Positions 1-5,690 are shown, counted from the first letter of the stretch. The stretch: DNA of 5,935 bases from Dehalococcoidia bacterium (GCA_004376105.1 SOKA01000057.1:1-5935); one strand, 5' to 3'. The notes: generated by a model from the letters alone, not told the origin. A program made the numbers and translations.

Positions 1-128
1 CAGGCAAAACAAGTAAGCCTCGGGTCTGGTGTGGTGGCGATATGGCTACCGGTGCCGCTACGGTGATTAGCGCTATGGGCGCTGCCAAACGCGCCGCCAC
101 CAACATAGATGCGTATCTAAGGGGGTAA
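1..128 (+). CDS. GltD-like NAD(P)/FAD oxidoreductase, C-terminal end (5' truncated by window)
   Basis: Only the last ~41 codons are inside the window; in-frame codons begin at base 3 and the stop is TAA at 126-128. The tail contains V-W-C-G-G-D-M-A-T-G-A-A-T-V followed by A-M-G-A-A-K-R-A-A and I-D-A-Y-L. This matches the closing FAD-binding segment (GGDxxTGAATVxxAxGxGxxAAxxI) of the glutamate synthase small-chain / NADPH-dependent glutamate synthase family in the pyridine nucleotide-disulfide oxidoreductase superfamily. In these flavoproteins the GD motif contacts FAD. The subunit moves electrons from NAD(P)H to a partner such as the glutamate synthase large subunit or, in related NfnB-type proteins, ferredoxin. 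Which subtype this is cannot be decided from the tail, so no symbol is given. No terminator follows it; the convergent RelA/SpoT-like gene ends three bases away. Confidence 0.85.
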   Translation, partial: GKTSKPRVWCGGDMATGAATVISAMGAAKRAATNIDAYLRG

Positions 129-131
129 TAT

Positions 132-1169
132 TCATATATTTACATATTTGCGCAAATACTTGATATCCACATTGTATCTTTTCAATAACTCTAGAGAGCT
201 ACTACTTAAGGCTTGCCAATCCTTACGCCAACTAACCTCAAAATACCTCTTGAGACCACTTATCATTAATATGACTCGCATAATGCCAGAAAAATTGCTC
301 TGCAGTCCCAAGCCCAGCATATTATCCTGAAAATCTTGAGGAATAACCTTATCCAATTGATAAAGTTTTGATATACCAAACAGCTGCGCCTCTTCAACTA
401 TTACCTTACCGCCGACGTCACCTTCACCAAACTCTTTGCGTAACAGACCTTGTTCAATCAACTTATTGAATTTACCAGATAAGTATTCTTTCAATGACGC
501 CGTATTTATGTCAATATCGAGGTCACCCTTTCTTAGTTCTTCAACTACAGTGTTTTTATATTTGTCTATTTCCTCACCTATCGCTACAAATTCACGGTCT
601 GCACATTCTAGCATACCAGCAACTAAGTAAAATCTTCTTTCTAATTGAGTGGGTAACTTGCCACTGAATTTGTAGTTTCTGTCGTGTTCTATCTCCGCCC
701 ACGCATGCTGTAATATACTTCTAACTTGAATTTCGAATGGTAAATCCTCATATTTCTTATATTCAGGCAATTTACACCTACTTTTAGTAAATTTAGCAAC
801 GTAATGGACTGACCTGTATCCTAACTTATCACTACCAAGCAGCTGAGATTGATCAATACTATTAGTTTTGTCAATGTCAAATAACTTTTCTATAACTTCA
901 ACCACTTTCTGAACATCAGTCTCAAGGTAAGTTATAACTCTGATGCCTGCCATGTCCTTTATTTCATTTGTTGGATCACTATATTTTTCACTTTTTGCTT
1001 TATTGGTAAAGCTTTCTAAACTCTTGCCTCTACTGGTAACGCTGTGATATTGTATACCACTTTGCTCAAGGTTTTCCTTGATTATATCCGCGACTTTACT
1101 TGACAGAGATGTATATAGCGATTGGTTCTCTTTGTACCACTTAACAGCTGAATCAATATCTTTCACCAT
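132..1169 (-). CDS. Stand-alone RelA/SpoT-domain protein (putative (p)ppGpp/alarmone synthetase) with C-terminal extension
   Basis: The 345-aa protein has a RelA/SpoT nucleotidyltransferase domain at about residues 15-170. The motifs appear in family order: T-S-R-G-K-S (45-50, basic substrate-binding segment), K-D-M-A-G-I-R (71-77, with the metal-binding Asp72), L-G-Y-R-S-V-H (116-122, G-loop region), and F-E-I-Q-V-R (145-150, with catalytic Glu146) followed by Q-H-A-W-A-E-I-E-H-D. In this family the domain transfers pyrophosphate from ATP to GTP/GDP, or to tRNA ends in toxic SAS members. The active site looks intact. There is no N-terminal HD hydrolase domain and no TGS/ACT region, so it is a monofunctional small-synthetase type, but with about 150 residues beyond the domain, more than RelP/RelQ-type enzymes carry. 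That C-terminal part is charged, probably mostly helical, and not recognised. The ATG at 1169 directly starts the conserved region; AAGAAGG at 1183-1189 is a somewhat distant ribosome site. The gene is clearly AT-richer than mutS. Family is secure; substrate and role are not. Confidence 0.88.
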   Translation of the reverse strand: MVKDIDSAVKWYKENQSLYTSLSSKVADIIKENLEQSGIQYHSVTSRGKSLESFTNKAKSEKYSDPTNEIKDMAGIRVITYLETDVQKVVEVIEKLFDIDKTNSIDQSQLLGSDKLGYRSVHYVAKFTKSRCKLPEYKKYEDLPFEIQVRSILQHAWAEIEHDRNYKFSGKLPTQLERRFYLVAGMLECADREFVAIGEEIDKYKNTVVEELRKGDLDIDINTASLKEYLSGKFNKLIEQGLLRKEFGEGDVGGKVIVEEAQLFGISKLYQLDKVIPQDFQDNMLGLGLQSNFSGIMRVILMISGLKRYFEVSWRKDWQALSSSSLELLKRYNVDIKYLRKYVNI

Positions 1170-1194
1170 GACTTCTCACAAACCTTCTTTAAAT

Positions 1195-1203
1195 ATTATA
1201 CCA
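1195..1203 (-). promoter_or_regulatory. Extended -10 promoter of the RelA/SpoT-like gene
   Basis: Read on the minus strand this is TGGTATAAT, a perfect TATAAT (1195-1200) preceded by the TGn extension. No good -35 box is seen at 16-18 bp, which is usual for extended -10 promoters. The predicted start of transcription near 1188 gives a leader of only about 19 nt, with AAGAAGG at its very 5' end. The assignment is from sequence match only. Confidence 0.55.
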
Positions 1204-1214
1204 CCTATACCACC
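1197..1214. repeat. Perfect tandem 9-bp repeat (TATACCACC x2) at the RelA/SpoT-like promoter
   Basis: TATACCACC occurs at 1197-1205 and again, with no gap, at 1206-1214. On the coding (minus) strand this reads GGTGGTATA twice, and the downstream copy overlaps the -10 box. Two head-to-tail copies at one helical-turn spacing could be an operator, but they could also be a chance short duplication. Confidence 0.6.
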
Positions 1215-1227
1215 CTTAGATAAGTCT

Positions 1228-1252
1228 AAGAGGGGCGAAGCCCCTCTTTTTT
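1228..1252 (+). terminator. Rho-independent-terminator-like hairpin with T-run
   Basis: AAGAGGGGC (1228-1236) pairs perfectly with GCCCCTCTT (1240-1248) around a GAA loop and runs into six T residues (1247-1252). This is a strong intrinsic terminator for + strand transcription; the minus strand lacks a T-tail. No + strand gene lies directly upstream: the nearest is the GltD-like gene, which stops 1.1 kb earlier with the oppositely oriented RelA/SpoT-like gene between. A similar hairpin occurs in the same position of repeat copy B (5548-5565), so it may belong to the repeat unit rather than to a gene. Confidence 0.65.
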
Positions 1253-1323
1253 AATATCTTCCCCCTCATGATAGGAAGATATTCATATCCGTGTCATGGA
1301 GAGGGGGATTAAGGGGGTGAGGT
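1253..1323. repeat. Modular GC-tract intergenic repeat, copy A
   Basis: The unit runs CTTCCCCCTCATG (1258-1270), then an AT-rich centre with GGA and CATATCC, then GGAGAGGGGGATTAAG and GGGGTGAGGT (ending at 1323). The same blocks in the same order occur in copy B at 5575-5680. The CCCCCTC and GAGGGGG blocks can pair across the unit. Inside copy A a perfect 10-bp inverted repeat, AATATCTTCC (1253-1262) and GGAAGATATT (1274-1283), adds a second stem not conserved in copy B. Such C-tract/G-tract repeats are frequent between genes in several Chloroflexota genomes (recollection, not checked). No coding capacity is seen. Confidence 0.7.
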
Positions 1324-1325
1324 AG

Positions 1326-1350
1326 ACCCCGAAATGGCTTGTTTCGGGGT
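1326..1350. other. Perfect 9-bp hairpin between repeat A and mutS
   Basis: ACCCCGAAA (1326-1334) pairs with TTTCGGGGT (1342-1350) around the 7-nt loop TGGCTTG. No T-run follows directly, so it is not a good intrinsic terminator. It sits at the 3' edge of repeat copy A. The hairpin inside copy B (5635-5661) has the same style, a CCC..GAAA arm facing a TTTC..GGG arm, which suggests a shared module. Confidence 0.6.
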
Positions 1351-1387
1351 AGATAAACGCCTCTTTCTTTTTAGCCCGAAATTCTAG

Positions 1388-1393
1388 TAGAAT
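1388..1393 (+). promoter_or_regulatory. Candidate -10 box of mutS (possibly leaderless)
   Basis: TAGAAT lies seven bases before the mutS ATG, with only a weak T-rich match (TTTCTT, 1364-1369) at the -35 position. If used, transcription would begin at or next to the start codon. That would agree with the lack of any purine-rich ribosome-binding site before the ATG. The call is weak because one mismatched hexamer is easily found by chance. Confidence 0.3.
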
Positions 1394-1399
1394 AAACTG

Positions 1400-3997
1400 A
1401 TGACGAGAGAAGGTTCAACCCCTATTAGACAGCAATACCTCAGGATAAAGCGGAAGTATCCCCAGGCTATTGTCTTTTTCCGCCTGGGAGATTTCTACGA
1501 GACCTTTGACGAGGATGCTAAGCTTGCCTCTCGAGAGCTGGATATTGTCCTGACCTCCAGAGAGATGGGCAAGGGGTATCGTGTGCCTATGGCCGGCATC
1601 CCCTATCATGCCCTTGATAACTATCTGGCGAGACTTATCAATAGAGGTTATAGGGTTGCTATCTGTGAGCAAATAACTCAGCCGGGTCAGACCAAAGGCT
1701 TAGTCCAGCGCGAAGTTATCCGCTTGGTAACACCGGGCACGGTAGTTGAGCCTAGCCTTCTTGATAGCAAGAAAAATAACTATTTAGTTAGCCTGGTTTT
1801 AGGTGACGGGGGTGTGGGCATAGCCTACGTTGATATAACCACTAGCGAATTTGCCGTTACCCAAGTGGCACTTGAGCGGGCTACTGCTGAACTGGAACGA
1901 CTCAAACCCCCGGAGATTATTACGGCTAACAGTGCCGAATTATCCGATTTAGAATTAACGACTCCGGTAACTCGCCTTGAGGATTATTGGTTTGAGCTGG
2001 AGATAGCCCGCCAAACAGTGCTTGACCATTTTGGTGTAGCTACCCTTGATGGCTACGGCTGTGCTCAACTACCCCTGGCGATAATGGCTGCTGGCTCTAT
2101 CATTCACTATATTTACGAAACGCAGAAAGGGGTTCTGGGGCAACTAACGCGGCTTTCCACTTACTCCACTGATTCATTTATGGCGCTGGATGTACAGACC
2201 CAGAAAAACCTGGAGCTATTCCACAGCAGTCGCTTGGGAACAGCCGGGGGCTCATTACTGTCGGTTATTGACCTGACCAAGACAGCTATGGGGAGCAGAT
2301 TGTTAAAACGGTGGCTGGGTCAGCCCCTTCTTGATATAACGGAACTGGCTAAGAGGCAGGATGCCACTGGTTGGTTCGGTGATAATACCCTGGCTCGTAA
2401 CCAGGCGATTTCTTGGCTCGGTGAGGTGGCTGACCTTGAGCGATTGATTAATAGGGTGAGGGGTAACGTTGCTGTCCCTCGCGAGCTAATAAGCCTAAAA
2501 CATGGCCTGGAAGTTATTCCTAAGCTTATAGAGGTAATTGAAGCTGGCAAGAGCAACAGTCCCATCACCTGGCTCAAAGAGGAACTCAAGCCCCGCCAAG
2601 ATGTCATTGATTTGATTTCCGAGGCAATAGAAGAACCGCCTTCATCAGCTTTGGGTGAGGGTGGCGTAGTCAGGCGAGGTTTTTCTGAGGAACTGGATAG
2701 CCTTCGTTTGGCATCTAAGAGTGCCAAGCAATATCTGGCTAATCTGGAACGCCAGGAACGAGAAAAAACCGGGATTAAATCGCTGAAGATAGGCTTCAAT
2801 AAGGTTTTTGGTTACTATATTGAGGTATCTAAATCCAATCTCAATCAAGTGCCTCAGGACTATATTAGAAAGCAGACATTGGTCGGTGGTGAGCGCTTCT
2901 TCACCCCCGAGCTAAAAGAGTATGAGTCGCTGATTTTGAATGCTCGGGACAGGATTAGTGAGCTTGAGTCTGATATCTTTCATCGGGTATGCCGTCAGGT
3001 AGCCACTGCCAGCGAGCGCATTTTAGCTGTCGCCAATGCTTTGGCTAATATAGATGTCTTGTCTAGCTTGGCTGAGGTAGCCGTGCGCTATGGCTATGTC
3101 CGACCTAAGTTAACCACCGATAATGAAATAATTATTACTCAGGGACGCCACCCGGTAGTAGAGAGAAGTTTGATTGACAGCAGCTTTGTGCCTAATGATA
3201 CCTACCTGTCCAATGATGATGCTCAGCTTGTTGTTCTCACTGGTCCCAATATGTCAGGCAAATCAACCTACCTGAGGCAGGTAGCCTTAATTGTGCTTTT
3301 GGCGCAGATAGGCAGCTTTGTCCCCGCCGATTCAGCTACTATTAGCTTGGTTGACCGCATTTTTACCAGAATTGGTGCCAGGGAGGACCTGACCGCCGGT
3401 CAATCTACCTTTATGGTGGAGATGGTGGAGACAGCCAATATCTTGAATAACGCTACCCCACGCTCATTAATCATCCTTGATGAGATTGGGCGGGGCACCA
3501 GCACCTATGACGGGCTGTCTATTGCCCGAGCTGTTGCCGAGTATATCCATAACTATTCAGGGCTTGGAGCCAAGACTCTGTTTGCTACCCATTATCATGA
3601 GCTAGTAGAGCTGGCTAGTTTCCTGCCTCGGGTGAAAAACTTCAATGTTGCCGTAGCCGAGGAGGGTGGCAAGGTTATCTTCTTATACAAGATTGTGCCC
3701 GGCGGTGTTGATAAGAGTTATGGTATCCATGTGGCTCAACTAGCTGGGCTGCCTAAATCAGTGGTGCACCGTGCCCGGGAGGTGTTAGCCGAGCTGGAGG
3801 GGGTTAGTAGCCCAAGGGCGGGGGCTAAGCCCTCAGCCAAGAGACGCCGTAAAGAGGTAGTAGCTCAGCAGCTATCATTCTTTGGGCCAAAATCACCAGT
3901 AGTAGAAGAGCTTGAGAAGCTGGACATTACTTCCCTGACCCCGCTGGAAGCCATCACCAAACTCTACGAACTGCAAAAGAAGGCGAGGGAGGGGTGA
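1400..3997 (+). CDS. mutS: DNA mismatch repair protein MutS
   Basis: This complete 865-aa MutS recognises mispairs and small loops and, as an ATP-driven sliding clamp, recruits MutL. Domain I opens with T-P-I-R-Q-Q-Y and contains G-D-F-Y-E-T-F; Phe32 and Glu34 form the mismatch-reading F-x-E motif (E. coli Phe36/Glu38). Connector and lever domains follow. The clamp domain shows F-G-Y-Y-I-E-V, then an E-R-F-F-T-P-E-L-K-E segment. The ATPase has Walker A G-P-N-M-S-G-K-S-T (615-623), S-T-F-M-V-E-M, Walker B L-D-E with Asp694/Glu695, G-R-G-T-S-T-Y-D-G, and A-T-H-Y-H-E-L. Near the end Q-L-S-F-F (824-828) is a beta-clamp-binding motif, and the final helix region (P-L-E-A-I-T-K-L-Y-E-L) matches the family. 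The ATG at 1400 is the first possible start because TAG at 1388-1390 is in frame upstream; no ribosome site precedes it. mutL is not next to it here. The downstream gene is convergent, 36 bp away. Confidence 0.97.
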   Translation: MTREGSTPIRQQYLRIKRKYPQAIVFFRLGDFYETFDEDAKLASRELDIVLTSREMGKGYRVPMAGIPYHALDNYLARLINRGYRVAICEQITQPGQTKGLVQREVIRLVTPGTVVEPSLLDSKKNNYLVSLVLGDGGVGIAYVDITTSEFAVTQVALERATAELERLKPPEIITANSAELSDLELTTPVTRLEDYWFELEIARQTVLDHFGVATLDGYGCAQLPLAIMAAGSIIHYIYETQKGVLGQLTRLSTYSTDSFMALDVQTQKNLELFHSSRLGTAGGSLLSVIDLTKTAMGSRLLKRWLGQPLLDITELAKRQDATGWFGDNTLARNQAISWLGEVADLERLINRVRGNVAVPRELISLKHGLEVIPKLIEVIEAGKSNSPITWLKEELKPRQDVIDLISEAIEEPPSSALGEGGVVRRGFSEELDSLRLASKSAKQYLANLERQEREKTGIKSLKIGFNKVFGYYIEVSKSNLNQVPQDYIRKQTLVGGERFFTPELKEYESLILNARDRISELESDIFHRVCRQVATASERILAVANALANIDVLSSLAEVAVRYGYVRPKLTTDNEIIITQGRHPVVERSLIDSSFVPNDTYLSNDDAQLVVLTGPNMSGKSTYLRQVALIVLLAQIGSFVPADSATISLVDRIFTRIGAREDLTAGQSTFMVEMVETANILNNATPRSLIILDEIGRGTSTYDGLSIARAVAEYIHNYSGLGAKTLFATHYHELVELASFLPRVKNFNVAVAEEGGKVIFLYKIVPGGVDKSYGIHVAQLAGLPKSVVHRAREVLAELEGVSSPRAGAKPSAKRRRKEVVAQQLSFFGPKSPVVEELEKLDITSLTPLEAITKLYELQKKAREG

Positions 3998-4033
3998 AGG
4001 GCAGCAGTATTCAATGCTATTTAGGATTTTCTA

Positions 4034-5344
4034 TTACTTTTTAGGAGGTGAAGGTGAAATTCCAACGAATTTTGGAGCACCTTCCTTTTCGACAAAAGTG
4101 ACACAATCTTGAAGAGTATCTCTTTTGAAAATATGCCTTATACCTTCTACAATCTGTGGTTTAATGCTTACAAGGTTAAGGTTAATAATAGTAGGCAAGT
4201 CTGTGATAAGTGCACCAAGAGGCTCGCCATTTGAAGAAAGAACTTGAATAGAAATTTTAATGTCGGGCTCAACATATGGGATAATGCGATGCAGAAATAT
4301 TACAAGTTGGTCTATAATCCTCTTTTCTTCATACCACATAGGTATTTTGAAAAGTCTGACATGGTTTTCGTAACCCAACATTAATTTAGATTCTTGGTTG
4401 ATACCCTTTGATTTTGTTGAAAGTGTTAAGGAGATGAAGTTAGGGGATACCTTAATATCTTTCAAATAGAAGCCAAGTTTATCTACTATGGAATCTATTG
4501 TATTCTTCAATTCCCCCTCTCGTAGCGGAGGAGGTTTTGCCGGTGAAACCCAACCTCGCTCGGCCACGATTTGGCGGTTGTTTACGTCATACAAAACAAG
4601 TGCACAGGTTATTCCTAGTGAATTGACCCACAATTCGTCGCAAAGAGTTATTAGTTGTTGTAGTGTCCATATTTCTGGCCCCCAAGTTAGCTTTCGAGTA
4701 TTGGGGTTAATATCCCACAGTTCGACGCGAGCACCGTCAAGAATTTTGTAATTCTCATGTGCATAAGCATTTCGGATATGGCTGTTGATACCGATTGCTA
4801 GTCTGTTCTCGGGATAATGAAGTAACTTTTCCATCTTATCAATTGCTTTCAAACTAACTTTCCCATCATTCATAGGTATAAATGCTTTTTCCTTAGAATT
4901 TTTAGAAATTCCAAATGCATAGATTATCGTGGAACATATTATTGGAAGTAATCTTTCATACATAACTTTATAGAATTCAAGGTATTTTTTGATTCGAGAG
5001 TCGGGGTTTGACTCTGGCTCTTGGGAAGCTTCACTTCCAGCTTTAGCACTATCGTTAGAAGCAGGTATGATTTTATCTATTACTAGAGCGAATTGCTGAG
5101 CGATATCTTTATGTTTTACCTTATTGCCTTGCTCTAAAAAACTATAGGAAGCACGGGCAGTTCTTTCAAAATTTTGATAGTCTTGTTTAGTACGACCAAA
5201 CCAAGTGATGCGTTCGAATAATCCCTCGATAAGTGAACGGGTAAAATCTGATATTAAGGCTCGAACACTGAGTAAATCGCCAAAGCTCTGGTGGAAATAA
5301 CTTAAAGATAATTTAACAAGAGGAGAGTGTTCTTTTGGTGACAT
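4034..5344 (-). CDS. Uncharacterised 436-aa protein with HEPN-like Rx4H motif
   Basis: I do not recognise a named family. The N-terminal third (1-95) is rich in hydrophobic/charged helix-like segments. A Ser/Glu/Pro-rich linker lies near 95-117 and a second helical stretch at 118-146. S-H-I-R-N-A-Y-A-H-E follows at 188-197: Arg191, Asn192 and His196 fit the Rx4-6H signature of HEPN ribonucleases, in which a polar residue, often Asn, follows the Arg. After it comes N-Y-K-I-L-D-G and alternating charged/hydrophobic strands. The C-terminal half (240-436) looks beta-rich with no motif I can name. There is no signal peptide or clear membrane segment, so it is probably cytosolic. ATG at 5344 is the earliest start, since TAG is in frame two codons upstream; AAGGAG at 5357-5362 is a plausible, rather distant ribosome site. 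The gene is AT-rich relative to mutS, suggesting separate acquisition. Expression as a real protein is likely from length and promoter; RNase function is a hypothesis. Confidence 0.8.
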   Translation of the reverse strand: MSPKEHSPLVKLSLSYFHQSFGDLLSVRALISDFTRSLIEGLFERITWFGRTKQDYQNFERTARASYSFLEQGNKVKHKDIAQQFALVIDKIIPASNDSAKAGSEASQEPESNPDSRIKKYLEFYKVMYERLLPIICSTIIYAFGISKNSKEKAFIPMNDGKVSLKAIDKMEKLLHYPENRLAIGINSHIRNAYAHENYKILDGARVELWDINPNTRKLTWGPEIWTLQQLITLCDELWVNSLGITCALVLYDVNNRQIVAERGWVSPAKPPPLREGELKNTIDSIVDKLGFYLKDIKVSPNFISLTLSTKSKGINQESKLMLGYENHVRLFKIPMWYEEKRIIDQLVIFLHRIIPYVEPDIKISIQVLSSNGEPLGALITDLPTIINLNLVSIKPQIVEGIRHIFKRDTLQDCVTFVEKEGAPKFVGISPSPPKK

Positions 5345-5410
5345 GTCCTAGTATGTCTCCTTAAGGAAAAGCTAATAAAATATTGATTGTACTTAAATTT
5401 TCCTACTTAT

Positions 5411-5419
5411 ATTATATCA
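5411..5419 (-). promoter_or_regulatory. Extended -10 promoter of the 436-aa gene
   Basis: The minus strand reads TGATATAAT, a perfect TATAAT (5411-5416) with the TGn extension and no convincing -35. Transcription starting near 5404 would give a leader of about 60 nt that contains the AAGGAG ribosome site. It has the same architecture as the promoter of the RelA/SpoT-like gene. Confidence 0.5.
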
Positions 5420-5544
5420 TATTGCCCTTTTAGATTGACATAATACTATAAAACCCCTCCCCCTTCTCTTCTTATCTTTTCCCACCCGCCGCCCTCGCAT
5501 CATTTTCTGCTTATCCCGTAGTTTTATCTCCCCACCCTACAGGG

Positions 5545-5566
5545 TAAAAGGGGTATGAGCCCCTTA
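5545..5566 (-). terminator. Weak terminator-like hairpin downstream of the pyruvate-kinase-C-like gene
   Basis: AAGGGG (5548-5553) and CCCCTT (5560-5565) form a 6-bp stem around a six-base loop. Read on the minus strand the stem ends in CCCCTTTTA, giving a short T-run. It lies about 125 bp past the stop of the minus-strand gene at 5691. It is also the positional counterpart of the 1228-1252 hairpin in repeat copy A, so it may be part of the repeat unit. The short stem and tail make function uncertain. Confidence 0.4.
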
Positions 5567-5574
5567 AAAAACAA

Positions 5575-5680
5575 CTTCCCCCCCTCATGCAAGGAATATA
5601 TATCCATATCAAGGAGAGGGGGATTAAGCGGGTTCCCAGGAAAATCGAAGATCTTTCTGGGTGCTTTAAGGGGGTGAGGT
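5575..5680. repeat. Modular GC-tract intergenic repeat, copy B (interrupted by a 42-bp hairpin segment)
   Basis: The blocks match copy A (1258-1323) in order: CTTCCCCCCCTCATG at 5575, an AT-rich centre ending CCATATC, GGAGAGGGGGATTAAG (to 5628) and GGGGTGAGGT (5671-5680). Between the last two blocks, where copy A is continuous, copy B carries 42 extra bases (5629-5670). TTAAG occurs on both sides of that segment (5624-5628 and 5666-5670). The extra bases include a hairpin: 5635-5646 pairs with 5650-5661 with one mismatch and one G-T pair around a GAA loop. The unit ends about 10 bp from the stop of the flanking gene. Confidence 0.7.
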
Positions 5681-5690
5681 TACCACTTTA

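Larger units (their letters stand above)
5345..5690. other. 346-bp intergenic region
   Basis: This is the longest gene-free stretch. From left to right it holds the ribosome site (5357-5362) and extended -10 promoter of the 436-aa gene, an AT-rich leader, a pyrimidine-rich tract on the + strand (about 5451-5535, CCTCCCCCTTCTC-like, unexplained), a weak minus-strand terminator and repeat copy B. No RNA gene or convincing small ORF is seen. Confidence 0.75.

Noticed and set aside
145..158. 14-bp perfect palindrome TATTTGCGCAAATA near the convergent GltD-like / RelA-like junction
   Set aside because: It lies in the coding end of the RelA/SpoT-like gene, leaves only a 5-bp stem once a loop is allowed, and has no T-run, so a terminator or operator call is not supported.
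132..1169. Naming the RelA/SpoT-like gene CapRel or another specific toxSAS
   Set aside because: The synthetase domain is clear, but the C-terminal extension cannot be matched by eye to the CapRel antitoxin region, and no subgroup-defining residue was verified.
2320..2799. 159-codon open frame on the minus strand inside mutS
   Set aside because: It lies wholly within the well-supported mutS coding sequence and its translation is Ser/Leu/Arg-rich low-complexity, typical of an antisense shadow.
4488..4751. 87-codon + strand open frame inside the 436-aa gene
   Set aside because: Antisense shadow with no ribosome site and no recognisable motif; the minus-strand frame is much longer and has a promoter and ribosome site.
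5435..5440. TTGACA, a consensus -35 on the + strand
   Set aside because: No -10 box follows at 16-18 bp (the sequence there is a C-tract) and no + strand gene lies downstream.
5417..5503. 28-codon Arg/Lys-rich minus-strand ORF upstream of the 436-aa gene (possible leader peptide or small antitoxin)
   Set aside because: No ribosome-binding site before its ATG-ATG, its basic composition simply reflects the purine-rich tract, and its stop falls inside the -10 box of the following gene.
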